A DNA stretch of 64,000 nt from Rhizophagus irregularis (taxonomy: Eukaryota > Glomeromycota > Glomeromycetes > Glomerales > Glomeraceae). This document shows, piece after piece, positions 22,490 to 34,927 of this stretch. The notes under the pieces are model-generated. The model was not told where the DNA came from, did not search any database, and was given only the letters and a program-made list of their open reading frames with translations. Where the stretch lies: contig NC_089445.1 of the NCBI RefSeq assembly GCF_026210795.1, positions 1,054,001 through 1,118,000 on the forward strand, read 5' to 3'. Position 1 is the stretch's first letter, and the number at the start of each line of letters is the position of its first letter. The position numbers were made by a program, and so were the translations under genes.

Positions 22490-24680
22490 CAATTAAATTC
22501 CTAAATTAATTCGCGCAATTAATTATCTAGATCCTCTCTTATCTTATCTTAATCTGTTTTGATGCAATTTTTTGAGTAAAAGTTTAAAAAAACACCCCAT
22601 ATAAAAAATTTTTTTTTATACATAATTCCTATCTAAAATTTTAGATATGATTCTCGAAAAAAAAAAACATCTATATAAAAATAAAAAAAAGTAGTGTTTA
22701 TTGTTGTGTATTGTGTGTAATATAAGTACAGATGGTGGTCTAATGATCTGGCCAAGTTTCAATGCAAAAAATTTACATATATATTATATATTAAAGATAA
22801 AAATTTAAGCTAAATATAATCTCTATTTGCAATAATGGCTGCATCAATTCTGAGATATGCTAGTAATTGATTTTTTATAATATCCTAGAAAAATATTTTT
22901 CCATATGATTTCAATGTTCTTCCCAAGTACTCTTATCATAAAATTTAATGTTATAGTAGGTATAATATTGCATAAGTTTTTATAGAATAATATTTTTTAT
23001 AATTATAGGTTCTATGCAAATGTAATTATTATGCAATCTTTGAAGCTTTGTAAGTTCATATAATTTAAATTTAAAAATCATCCAGTGATTGGATTTTCAT
23101 GATTTTAGATTTATTCATTAAGAGGATTAGAATGATAATAATTTGCATTTGTAGGATTCAATCTTTGGTATGTAATTACACTTTAAAAGTCTAAACATTA
23201 AATTTAAACATCGTGTGGCAAATTACTATTCTTTTATCTGAAGGGATGGTTTAATTTTTTTTTAATACCAATTAGAAAAAAAATTCCGTGGTTTTAGGTT
23301 CTTATTAACCAATAATAGGGGTAAATTTATATCCAGCCCCCCATGTGTGATGCTTTAGATCTCGCTTTTATTCCAAAAAAGGCAATTTTTTATGCCGATC
23401 AGTTAATTCTGGCTAGACTTAAATACATCACGTGATTTAACGAAAAATCGAAAAAAAAAGTTGTCAAATAAATAAACAACAATGACATAACGATCTTTGA
23501 TGCTTTAAGTAAGCTTGCAGAGCAGGCAAAAATACACATACTGTATATCTTTTGAAAAAGTTTGTATATTAAGAATTTCTTTTTTACAAATTTTTGTTGG
23601 ATTTAACCATCATACGGGCAAGATACACATTTATCAATAAAGGAACCTATCGATTTTTTTTTTCAATGAACCCAATATTTTCCGACGGAATTTTCAGTTA
23701 CAATTTTTCTAAAAAAAAAATATTTGATTGGGATTGGTTAATTTAAATAACGCTTACGAAGATAATCGGATTAGATAAGAATGTCAAATTTCGTAAGCAT
23801 CAAAATATTTACGGTTTCCTTTCTTTCAACTCTTCTATCTTGTTGCCTTTTTTAGTAATGCATTTTTATCATTGAAAATTTTGAAAGATAAGCCCCGTAT
23901 CGGAGGTGATGGTTTCCGATTAAGGATAATGTGGTAGCATGTTGCACAAATTCTTTCATATCTTAGAACCAGAAAAAACATGAAAAAAAATGAAAAAAAA
24001 ATGAAAAAAAAGAAACATGATATTATATGATATTAAGAATGAAAGATTAGCAAAAAATTACTTTACTTTGAATACAGTTTTTTTAAAAAAAAAAATAGAT
24101 AAAAGGAAACGTGCTGCTGTAAAAATTTTTAATTCTCTCTCTTGTAAAATTTTTATATCCATTTTTTTTTTTGAATTTTTATATATATATATAGTGTATA
24201 TACACACATATACGTATTAGTATATATACACATATATATATGTATAGAAATAATTTCTTTACTTTCTAGAACGTAGAACGCATCCATTTGTACGTTTAAA
24301 ATTTGTATTGTTTAATTTGTATTGTTTGTTTAATAATTAAATAAAATATGTGAGATATCTTAAATCTTTCTGATTTTGAATTACGATAAAATGATTACTC
24401 TTATTACGATAATCTTATTATTTGATGTAAAAAAAATCAACTTTGTGGAAAATATCGCATGATTCCGACAATTTATTATATTTAAACTAATACTTCGGAA
24501 AGAAGTCAATGTGCCATAGTAAGTAAATGTTACCTTAGCCCATGTGATATATGTGATGATTTGATTTGATTTGTCTAACTAATTAAAGAATCTTGTGCGC
24601 ATATTTTTTTCAACTAGATCGGTAAAATTTTTTTCAAATCACACCCAAATTTAGACATACGCCACAACAAATATGCAAAT
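22490..24680. other. Gene-poor AT-rich DNA with simple repeats
   Basis: I see no gene. Simple sequence includes A/TG-type runs (23,976-24,016, repeats of ATGAAAAAAA) and TATATACACATATA-type dinucleotide runs at 24,180-24,245. A short palindromic word ATCACGTGAT at about 23,430 resembles a basic helix-loop-helix (CACGTG) site, but no gene lies close enough to assign it. Confidence 0.4.
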
Positions 24681-24774
24681 TTTTTTTTTCAAAACAAATA
24701 TGCAATAAATAAGTACTACGCATAAAAAACCATACCAAACATTCTTAATAATTTCAGTTATCCTGTCAGATAAC

Positions 24775-24782
24775 TATATAAA
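24775..24782 (+). promoter_or_regulatory. TATA box of the repeat-protein gene (copy 2)
   Basis: TATATAAA lies 63 bp before the ATG at 24,845, in the same position as in copy 1 and within conserved upstream sequence (CAGATAACTATATAA). Confidence 0.55.
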
Positions 24783-24844
24783 GACTCATCTTTTGTTTTT
24801 CTCAAAAATTCAAATTTGAAATAATTCTTATCTTTTAAATAAAA

Positions 24845-25510
24845 ATGGATTTCACTACTCATAAAACATTTGAATTTTATTTGTCTTATAATACGCGTAT
24901 ATACCGCGTTACAAATACCGCATTGAATAAATTTGAAATCGCTCAACTCTTGAATAATGGCATTAATTTATCTCATATCCCTGGTCATCATTTTCCACAT
25001 CATTATTATATACAATTTTTAATTCGACAATTCGTTGAATCTCAAATTTATCAACCAAATGTCCAACAACAATCTTTCGGGTTTCAACCTAACTCTCAAG
25101 TATATTCATCAGATAGTACTAACCCTTTAAACAACAATAATAATGAACCCAACATTTTAATTAACGATGGTACGCACATCAATATTGCGTCTCCTGCACC
25201 TCAAAATACGTTTGAATTTTATTTGCCTTCGCCATATGATATGTTTATCTATCATGTCACGTACACAGAATTACATTCATTTGAAATCGCGCAACTCTTA
25301 AATAATAACTGTATTATTCAGTTTTTAAATCATTATAATACATTAATCCAACAACAACTTCAGCAACAAGTTCAGTTATCTGTTGAGAATTACAACAATA
25401 ACATTCAACAACCAACTTTCGACACTGTGAGTATTCAAGTATACTCAGATAATGAAAATATGAGCGCCGAAAATATGCAAGATGGAGCCCAGACTCAAAA
25501 TGATTATTAA
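24845..25510 (+). CDS. Unrecognised protein with two internal repeats, 221 aa (copy 2)
   Basis: Paralogue of 15,707-16,363, in the same orientation about 9.1 kb away. It has the same architecture: a TFEFYLSYN..IYRVTNTALNKFEIAQLLNN module near the start, then a second TFEFYLPSPY..IYHVTYTELHSFEIAQLLNN module near residue 125. Asn/Gln-rich linkers separate the modules. Differences include loss of two residues in the first module, extra Asn/Asp codons in the linker, and a two-residue extension at the C-terminus. All indels keep the frame. The second module is better conserved than the first, so it may carry the main function. Function unknown. Confidence 0.75.
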   Translation: MDFTTHKTFEFYLSYNTRIYRVTNTALNKFEIAQLLNNGINLSHIPGHHFPHHYYIQFLIRQFVESQIYQPNVQQQSFGFQPNSQVYSSDSTNPLNNNNNEPNILINDGTHINIASPAPQNTFEFYLPSPYDMFIYHVTYTELHSFEIAQLLNNNCIIQFLNHYNTLIQQQLQQQVQLSVENYNNNIQQPTFDTVSIQVYSDNENMSAENMQDGAQTQNDY

Positions 25511-26572
25511 TAATTTAAATTCATCAATTAAGATTTTAAGTGAGAATTAATTAAGATAAACTATATCTTGAATCTTTATTTTATTTATTCTATCGTTCTA
25601 AAGATACAGTACTAACTATTTAAGTTTTAATATATTTATGATATAAAATTAATTTATGCAACATACTTTATCAAAGACACTTTTTTCTAAAAAAAAAAAA
25701 TATTTAAATGAAATAAGAATTTTAAGCTGTATGTCCTAGTATCTCAATCAATAAAGATTATATACTATGTACTATGATATAATAACTGAAATTACTTATA
25801 ATTTACGAATGTAATCAAATTTTATGTTTTAAATAAATTATATAGAAGTATTTGAGTTTAATTTTTGATAACTTTTTTTTTACATCAAATATTTACATAA
25901 TTTTTTTTTTGTATTAGCAAAGGGCCTTAACGATTTGTTTATATAATACTACATTTTATTGAAAATTTATGATAAAAGTCTCATAAAAAATTTTTTTATT
26001 TTAGCTAGGCGCTGATGACAGTTCTTGAATCCGAGTTGAATTTTTGTAAATTCAAAAAAGGTTTGACAACCTGTTTATGCATAGCTCGGGTTCCATAAAA
26101 ACTATCATATTTTGCTGTTATTAACCCCTTGTCCGCATTATGTATGGCGATTCTGACCAGAATTATGAGGACTTTGACCGGCATAAGTGCAAAAAAAATA
26201 TAGTAACGTACTATGTAACTGTTGATCTCACAATTAATATAGTCGGGTTCGGCGTCGAAAGTGGTAGTTTATGTCTATAGCATCAGATGTTGGCGTAATA
26301 CGTTTTAAAACTTATTTAACATCTTGGAATAATAAGACAGTTTGGCAGGTTTATGTACGTGATTATTGAAATTCAAGAAAAGCATTAACTCACTTAATCT
26401 CGCGCAATAAAATAATTTATTTGGTAAAAAGAATAAAATGATGATCACAGTATAAAACGAAAAAAAAATCATGCAGAAAATAATAACAATGCAGTTAGAA
26501 AAATCAAATATATGATAAGTTATGCAGTTGAAATTTTTAATTAGAAATTATAAATAATCAAATTAATCACTT

Positions 26573-27925
26573 TTTTTAATAATTCAGGAAAATACAAAAG
26601 TCTGCTTGTATAATATACTTCTGGATGTATTCCTGGATGAATATAATTTTTAGATAATTGAGGAATCATTTTATATCCTTTTTTATCTGCAATAGAAATG
26701 TCATTCGAAATTTCTGAAGGATTTGGATCATCCCATCCAATTTTCGTAATAGGTCTATTCTCTATCTGGTCTAAAATTTTGGTATACCATCTGGGATTTC
26801 AAGTCTTTTACCATTACCAATGTCTTTGCTAAACTAATATCATGAGTTCAAATCTTTTTCCAGTTGTAAATATATAATAATACTAAATGAATATATGCCA
26901 GAAGCAGTCTATAATTTTCGCCATGTAAACCTTCCGGTGCAACGTATGATAATACTCCATATCTGACCTGATTTCTTATTTTCATGATGATAATAACATA
27001 CTAGAAATTTTCTTATCCTCAATAAGTAAATTTCCTCCATGAAGATTTTTATGTACTTTTCCTTCAGAGTGGATTCTTTCGAGACTTCCAGCAATGCCCC
27101 ATAACATATCAATCATATCTCTCCAAAAAAGAATCCCACTAGGCATTGGTATAAATTGCCGTTTTCATAATATTTCATAACGATCATATAATTAGACTCG
27201 TGATCCCAAATATTTCAGCTAATGAAGCTGATTGTAAACATTTGTGGTATGCTTTAATATATTAAAAAAAATTATATATGAAACTTCAAACCAAATTGTG
27301 AGCAATTTATAACCATAATTAGCACAAACCTGGTCAATGTAAGAACTTGAAATGTTTTGTGAATTATCAAGAAGTTTCAAAGCAACGTTCATTGGACCAG
27401 CTTCATTCTTGAGCACCATCATCTGACTACTCCAGTGATCCAAATGACTCAAATGACTAGATGACTAGTCATTTAAAATTATCTTGTTTCGAGGATAAAA
27501 TTATATCACGTGATAATATAAATTTGTAATTCTGGCCGGCATCATAAATTTGGCCTGAATTAATTCTAAATTGCTCAAATTACAAATGACCAGTCATTCG
27601 GGGGTCATTTCAAAATGGCCAAATGACCTGGCCATTTGCCAGCCGGGGCATCATCCCAAATTCATTGAGGTACTAAGAGCTGAATACCATTGCCAATATA
27701 TTTTACCATTTCAAATTTATCGAATGGAATCCATTCCAAGTAATCACAAGTTTGGGAGGCATTTAATTGAGTATATTGGATCAATTCATCAATCTCTTTA
27801 TTTTATGACTAATAAGGAAAATTTTCTTTCATAAAATTAGTTTCGCAATCCTTACACCGCCCAAAAGAGATCCTAGGTTTACCACATTTCAGCAATCTTT
27901 TAATTCTTTCGGGACAAACTTATTA
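26573..27925 (-). pseudogene. K2: decayed kinase, paralogue of K1
   Basis: The order and wording of K1 can be followed from the C-terminus (FPELLKK-like end near 26,575) to the zinc ribbon (C...C...C around 27,855-27,890). The gene is broken. Several internal deletions remove parts of the C-lobe and activation segment (26,730-27,000). Frameshifts separate the pieces, and the glycine-loop segment is lost near 27,690. A 232-bp insertion interrupts exon 1 at 27,424-27,655. The intron position (about 27,260-27,330) is retained. The N-terminal codons upstream of NKF are replaced by unrelated sequence. No functional product is possible. Confidence 0.88.
27424..27655. mobile_element. MITE-like insertion in exon 1 of the K2 pseudogene
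   Basis: Compared with K1, K3 and K4, the coding text stops at CACCATCATC and resumes at CATCATCCCAAA. The word CATCATC is therefore duplicated on both sides (27,417-27,423 and 27,649-27,655). The insert has ATGACTAGTCATTT / AAATGACCAGTCAT inverted words, a palindromic TATCACGTGATA, and a GGCC...ATTA core. The ends are only weakly inverted. A 7-8-bp duplication would suit a hAT-like element. Confidence 0.75.
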
Positions 27926-27939
27926 TTGTTAGTGAGTAC

Positions 27940-28670
27940 AAGATTCAGGGCATTACGGTAGTTTGGACGTTTTTCAGGGCCGAAATTACGATAATGTCAG
28001 TAAGTTTATAACAGCTGGAATTATCTAGATCTACACATTTCAAAAAATTTGCCCAATTATTTTTTTTTAAAGATGAACCATTATATCCATTTGTAAATTA
28101 TTTGCGATAAAAAAGAGAGAAGAGGAAAAAAATTGAATATTTATAGTCTTCAAATTCATTTAATTGATTATTGAAAGTTAGATAAGTTAAATGGATGTAT
28201 GAATAGATGACCGAAACTAAAAATTTATATGTAAAAAGAACAATAATCATTTAGCATGCCTTACTACGATAATACGAGGATTATACAGTATAATGAGTAT
28301 ATGGATCTAATCATTAGTATTTTGATTCATTTTCTTGAACTTTTAAACTCTTCCAAAAGAATTTAGTAGTATTGTATACTATAAATGTATCAGGATAAAT
28401 TTTTTCACTTAAAATCCACATATCGAATATTGTGGAAATATGTGAAAATCTGAATATTTCTAATATTTTCCAAATACCCTGTGACAAAACACGAAAATTC
28501 GATGTGAATCCGCGTAGGATATATGAGAATGTATGGAAATCCACATATTTCTGAACTAATTCATGTGAAATTACATGGACCGAAGTACCTAAAAATTTCA
28601 TGATGTGGACAAAATCATTGATCTGGATTTGTAAAATGAAAGAAAATAAAAGCTCTTATTTGAGCTAATT
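27940..28670. other. Insertions upstream of K2: MITE fragment and a TGTGGAAAT-rich hairpin region
   Basis: TTTTTCAGGGCCGAAATTAC at about 27,970 and ATAATGTCAGT following it match the interior of the 14,539 MITE in reverse complement, so a fragment of that family lies here. From 28,415 to 28,560 variants of CCACATAT and TGTGGAAATATGTG occur in both orientations, forming an imperfect foldback. A 95-codon minus-strand ORF over it (28,314-28,601) is a by-product and not a gene. Confidence 0.5.
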
Positions 28671-28989
28671 TGTATGCAACTTTGAAGTTAACAAAGTCGA
28701 CCATTTAGTTACGAAATAAATTTGGTAACACCATTGCGCTTTTAATTTTTCGAAATAGGTGAGATTAAATGTATAATGGAGCGTGAATGGATGATATTAT
28801 GCGGATCATTAAAAAAAAAAGTTAATTAATGACCAGAACTATATAAGAATAAGCTAGAGAAAATTGTTATGCTGTTTTTGATTATACGTATCTGCTAATT
28901 AAGATTTTTCTTGGCAAAACGATCACGTGATCTATAATGTTCCATTACTCATTTACTCCTTAAAATAAACAAACTCCGATAATTAATTT

Positions 28990-31980
28990 TGGTTAATCAA
29001 CATGAAAATCCCTTTCAAAAAAGTATAAAAAGGAAATTGTGTTTTTTTTTGTTATTCTTTAAAAACAAGTAATATTAAAATTAGTGTTTGTAGCCTAATC
29101 GTTGATATACATGAATCAAAAAAAAAGCATGTCATTGTTAATTTTTTTTTTAATACTAGCAGAAATGATCAACCATTCCTCATTAATCATTATAATATCG
29201 GGTGATTTACATAATATACAACTTTGAACCTGATACTCTTATACTCACCCATCACTTTTCAACTGAAACTCCCTTTATTCCATTTTTAACAGGTGTCGAG
29301 CCAAATTAAGGAGTTCAAAAAAAAAAAACTAAAAATAATTAATTATTTTTGGAACTTATTTACTTATTACACTTTTTACCGTTAAATGAATAAATGAATG
29401 AATTTTGGCTTGAGATTAAGGAGCTTAATCATGATTTAGTCATTTTATTTGGCTCTCTAATTTACATGTGATAATAACTTTCTAAAAACATGAATAAAGT
29501 CTTTTTTAGAAACTACGTTATTGTTTAACACATACATCACAATGAGTCATTTGACATGCTGATCCGTATTTACACTTTCAAAAACATTTCAAATTAGATT
29601 ATCATTTTGAACTTTAATTTTGTCTTTTTGAGGCTATTAATAATAAAAGATAGCCACTATAACATTTAATTAAAATATTTACGGTTAGTATTTGGAAATA
29701 CAAACCGACCTCATTGTTATCTCATGATGTATATGGCATTTGTTATCACACGAGAGCACTTTTTCCTATTTAGGCGGCACGTTATGTTTGTATCAGATAG
29801 TAACTGAAAATCAAGTTAACTGTATTTCAATTTTGGCAATTTTGATGCTCTTTTACATTCTATAAATAATTTTGCACGCAATATAGCATTTTCTTAATTT
29901 CATGCATATATCAGTTAAACTTTCATATTACGTCCATTAAGAGATATATTTCTTATAGACCTTCCAATAATTATGAGACTTGTTATTGTCGGAACTGGTA
30001 ATAAAATTGTGTTGTGTCAGAAACTCCGTCGGAGTCTTTTGATCAAAGCACATGATCCAGATAAAAATATATTATTTAAATAAAAATGCTGAACAGTCCA
30101 TATATGATATTTTTGACAACGCTATAACGCTTTGTATTTTCGTAAATTCAATTTGAATCCGCTTTGTTCCTTTTTTTTTGAATCCGAATTTATACCGAAT
30201 CGAACACTCGTTCGCGTTTTTTTTTATTTCATTTTTGATTTCGAATAACTTAATTATTTGTACTGTATAAGAAATTGTTTCTTCGGTCGATGCCCAAAAC
30301 TAAGCAAAAAAACGGATGACACTCAACTTGAAAATTCTTTTCTTAGAATGTCAATATAACATAATGAATTAAAAAATTATTTATGAAAATAGTAAATAAT
30401 TTTTTTTGCAGCTTTTTCTAAATATTTGGAAAAAAAAAAATATTACATTCTTACCATTTTTTTCAAAGGATGTTAAAATATGATAAATTAAGATTACGAA
30501 ACCGGATTTATGATTCACCGATAATTATTTTTTTTTTAATCGACGAGCCGAATTTTTTTTCTCGGGATTAATTTTTTTTTTTGGGAGGCGTAAATGCTGT
30601 CAAAAATGAAAGAATTAATAATAATTATTACTTATTCCTGATGAATTAGTAATTTTTTGAAAGTAACTATCCAGCCAATATCAAATTAACCTAAAATGGT
30701 TACATTTGGCTTAGGATCGAGATTACGGCCGATCGACTATGTTTATTTCGGTTCAAATTTCGGGATGCATACAAGGATCACTATAAAAGTTTGAGTTACA
30801 AATATAATTAAAAAATTCATTATGTTCATTGACAATGAATGATTTTGTGCTTTGCTTTGTATTATAAATTGATAGGATATTTTCGTATAAATATGTAATT
30901 AATCGGAATTTAAAGTCCACTACTCCGATCTGCATAAAAAAGATTATTATTATATCATACTGATTATTATTATACAAAATTTAAGGAAATGCAAATAATA
31001 AAGATAATAAAGAGATAAGATATCTTTGTTACAAGATACCTTTGTAAACTTAATTAATTTATACTAATTCGTACATCAATAGGATATTTTGAATAATATT
31101 AATAAATTTTTAAATAATCTCTATTTTTAGTGTTTCAATATAATAAAACTTACCTAAATAAATAATATGGGAGTTTGCTTATATTAACTAAAAAAGACAG
31201 TTCGACAAAGAAAGAAACTTCTCTGTTTAACATTTTTGTATACAATTACTATAATAATAGATATACAATTTTATGGGGTAATTTTTTAATTGTTTTACAA
31301 TTTGAAGGGGTTTTAAGGGGGGTTTTATTTTTCGGACCATCGATTTTCCGATTAACTTTTGTACATTTTCCTTAATTTTGGCCAAACTTAAAATGCAGCC
31401 AGAATCAAGGTTTTATAAAAAAAAAAGAGGTCCGGAAAATGTTGGACACATTCAGAAAAAATGTCCGTTCCAACTTTTTGACACCTTTGGAATTTCCGAA
31501 CTGCTTCTGATACATCAAAGCTATAATACAGTAAATTACAGTATATAGTAATTAACATCAACTATTTTTTTTTTAAAAAAAAAATAAATAAAAAATACAG
31601 ACAAAATTAGTAAGTTAAACTTAATAAAAATCAAAAGTATCATAATTTTAAATAATAATAATAATAATATATCTGATATCTAATCACATATCACATAAAC
31701 AATTTGTAAAAACTATAATTTGATAACTAATGTCATAATCATCAAAATAAGATAAAATAAAAATAATCAATTGAATAAGATAATCATATAATTGTAATTT
31801 GGTACATAATAAAATTAGCATAATTTTATAAACTTAGTTAAAGTGCTTAAAATATTCATAAATTTCTATCCGATTTTTTCGGTATAAATTCCGAGTTTTA
31901 GCTTTGATAGTGATATACGGTCGAAAGATGGGGAAAAAAAAAATAGCGCAACTTACACAGTCTAATGTACTGTATAGCCA
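28990..31980. other. Gene-poor AT-rich DNA
   Basis: No gene is supported. There is weak similarity of 29,530-29,600 to 9,420-9,460. A few words in 31,376-31,420 (CCTTAATTTTGGCC / GGCAATTAAG-like, CAGCCAGAATCAAGG) form a small imperfect inverted repeat. TCCGGAAAATGTTGGACAC and TGTCCGTTCCAAC occur close together near 31,430-31,470. ORFs at 30,753 and 31,175 have no sign of coding. Confidence 0.4.
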
Positions 31981-31991
31981 AAGCAACGTAA

Positions 31992-33468
31992 TTAACTTCT
32001 GATCATGCGAAACTTGTCAAAAAGAGAAACCTTACCACTGTAATTGGAATGGCATCTCGTCATATTACTTGACAATCCATGAAACCACAGAGGCCTACTT
32101 GTATAGTATGCATCGGGATGCTTCTCTGGATGACTATATTTTTTAGACAATTGTGAAATCATCTTCCACCTTTTCTCTTCAGCAACAGAACTTTCATCTG
32201 AAATTTGAGAAGGACTCGGATCGTCGCAAATTAAAGTAATCCATTCGCCTAATTTTTCATTTAAATATGATGCTGTCGGACGGTTTTCTGGTTCATCATC
32301 CCAACATTGTTCCATTAAATCTGCATAAAATTTTGGTGTATCATCTGGGATTGCAGGTCTTAAACCGGTACATATATCATTTGCCAAATTATAGTCGTGT
32401 GCTCTATTATACCAAGGTCTTTGCCCAGTTGCAAGAGTATTCATGATAATACCAAATGAAAATATGTCGGAAGCTGTACTGTAATTCTTACCACGTAAAA
32501 CTTCCGGTGCAACGTATGGCAAAACCCCATAAATTTGATTGGGATTTTCATTTTTAATATTTTCAATATTATAGCTTGGTCCATAAAGGCCCACATCTCC
32601 AATACGTGCGTCAGTTGAAATTTTTTCGTCCTCAATAAGTAAATTTCCTCCGTGAAGATTCTTATGAACTTTACCTTCAGCATGGATTCTTTCAAGACCT
32701 CCAGCTATTCCCCACAACATATCAATCATATCTCTCCAGGAAAGAATTCCATTAGAACGGTCTAGATATTGATATAAGTTACCATTTTCGTAATACTTCA
32801 TAACTATCATATAATTAGATGTTGGATCCTTTGTAATTCCAAATGTCTCAGCCAACGATGCCGATTGCAAGCATTTGTGATACGTTTTAATCTATAAATA
32901 AATGATTATCATCATTATGAAAAAATTATTAGTACAACTAGTACAACTTTAAATCTTCATAGATGTAATAGATGGATATACAACGTTACTAAAGATCGGA
33001 AAATAATTTTACCGAAACAGTGCTTAATAATATTATTATTATCATTACCTGATTGATGAAAGAGCTCGAAATTTTCTGTGAATTATCAAGACGTTTCAAA
33101 GCAACAGTCATAGGGCCAGCTCGAGCCCACTCTTGCGCACCATCATCCCAATTCCATCTTGGTCCTTCCATCCAAAGTGCTGAATAGACACTACCAAATC
33201 CACCACTACCAATGTATTTTACCATTTCAAATTTCTCGAACGGGATCCACTCCAAATAATCGCAAGTTTGAGAGGCATTAAGTTGAGTATGGCGAATTAA
33301 TTCATCAATCTCTTTATTCTCAGATGTCCAATAAAGAAAATTTTCCTTCATGGAATTAGTTTCACAATACTTGCACCATCCGAAAGAGATTCTAGGCTTT
33401 CCGCATTCGGGACAGTCCTTTAACTCTTTTGGAATAAACTTATGTCCTTGGTAACTGTCCTCTTCCAT
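31992..33468 (-). CDS. K3: TKL-like (pseudo)kinase with N-terminal zinc ribbon, 439 aa
   Basis: Two exons, 33468-33049 and 32891-31992, with a 157-bp intron at the same codon position as in K1. The start is set by the MEED shared with K1 and K4; an upstream in-frame Met (33,540) would add 24 residues with no counterpart. The zinc ribbon is CPECGKPRISFGWCKYC. The kinase domain has GSGGFGS, VALK, HKN in place of HRD (Asn218), DVG (Asp239) and YVAPE. The alpha-C segment again reads NQIK rather than NEIK. The C-terminus is about 22 residues longer than in K1 or K4 and is basic. The last part includes GGTAAGG, so a further intron could remove it. Probably cytosolic, and catalysis is doubtful. Confidence 0.88.
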
Positions 33469-33469
33469 C

Positions 33470-33655
33470 TTGAGATATGACCCTGCATTATTAAATATGA
33501 CCTGCATTATAAAAATATGGTTCGAATTATTTCTAACCATGAATTCATGGTTCTGTATATTACAAACTAATACCGCTGAAAATAAAGACCTTCACAAACC
33601 GTAGTATTTATTTTCTTCTTAAAATTTTTTATTAATTGGATCGTCACTTATTTGA

Positions 33656-33689
<34 letters not shown>

Positions 33690-34920
33690 ATTAAAGAAAT
33701 CTACTTTTTATAAATTAATCAAATTAGCAATAATTTTTAAACCTTAACTTACAAATAAATATTTTCTTTAACCCGAAAAAGGAATTATAACTTATTTGTA
33801 ATTTTAAGAATATTCCTTAAAAAATTTATCAAGGAAATTTTAAGACTTTTTATACTTTAAACTGAAAGAAAGATCTTATAAATGGAAGCTTTCAAAAGGG
33901 GCATTATTTATACATATTATAAAGTACTAACCAGAAATGGCTATTTTTAAGGAGTCGGACAATCTCCCGGTAATATTAAAATAGATGATCAGGTGGATAA
34001 ATAATCATTGTTTTATCACTTTGCAGAATGATTTTCGTATATATTTATTTATATAATATATTTCATTCATTTTTTCATTTTTTTTTTAAAAAAAATAAAT
34101 AAATAAATAAAATTCTTTTTGATAATATTGATAATGGATAAGGTTTATCAAGGAGAACTGAAAAGTTTCAACTTGAATAATAGCCCGTGCAACAAATCCC
34201 TCTCCACATTCTATAATTCCTTGATTTGGGATTGGTTTTTACACATGATTGCCATATTAGGAAAATTATTGAATGGTAATATGGTTAATTTGAATCAGTT
34301 TTTATTGTTTTTTTTTTGATTTTCGTTTTTCATTCAAAGATGAATGATATATGGAAATTCAGATATTTTTAGAATTTTTAGTAGTAAGATTTATGGTAGT
34401 AAAATTTCTTTATGTTCGTTCATGATAAAATAAAAGAACAGTAGAATATTCAATTAATAGAAGGCGCTGAAATATATTAGGAAGATTGTACAGTAACTTG
34501 ACTTCCAGTTATTCTTCCATTCTCAATTCCAACTTCTTTATGAATCTTCTTATTTCCAAATTTAGAACTGATCATCTCGAATCAGTCGAATGTATGTTAG
34601 ATTTGAACTTGGAAGTTTGGAAATAAGAAAAAAAAAAAATTACAAATAAATTATGATTATTTATATTTTATATTTTACAAAAGAAATTTTTATTTTCGAA
34701 ATAATATTAGCTAAGCTAATATCTAAATTTAGTCCAAAAATTCTTGTTATATAAATTTGGCCAATTCTTCATTTATGTGCTGTACGACCTATACGAATAT
34801 ACCAAGATTTCTTGGGATGACGTAACTTTTTTAAACCGACCAAAAATTTGATTCAAAAAACTGATTTATATTTAATAAGCAAACATCTTTAAAGCAAACA
34901 GTTACTTATGAGATTTATAA
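33470..34920. other. Intergenic DNA, including a 28-bp poly-A tract
   Basis: A long A run (about 33,661-33,688) is notable. An inverted pair around 34,535-34,625 (CCAACTTCTTTATGAATCTTC...TTATTTCCAAATTTAG against TTGAACTTGGAAGTTTGGAAATAAG) suggests a small foldback. No gene is supported. Confidence 0.4.
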
Positions 34921-34927
34921 ATAAAAA

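Larger units (their letters stand above)
24690..28990 (+). repeat. Duplicated block, copy 2 (repeat-protein gene plus decayed kinase)
   Basis: This is the fuller copy of the block also seen at 15,545-17,530. It contains the repeat-protein gene (+), the kinase pseudogene K2 (-, convergent) and a shared distal segment (28,675-28,990: TGCAACTTTGAAGTTAACAA and onward). The K1 locus shares both the downstream and upstream kinase flanks. A kinase with its flanks was therefore the older unit, present at three places. Confidence 0.8.

Noticed and set aside
27502-27516. CACGTG palindromes (also 23,430 and 28,924) as a regulatory network
   Set aside because: They lie in MITE or intergenic DNA with no consistent position relative to intact genes.
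28314-28601. 95-codon minus-strand ORF
   Set aside because: It runs across an imperfect foldback of TGTGGAAATATGTG words and has no other support.
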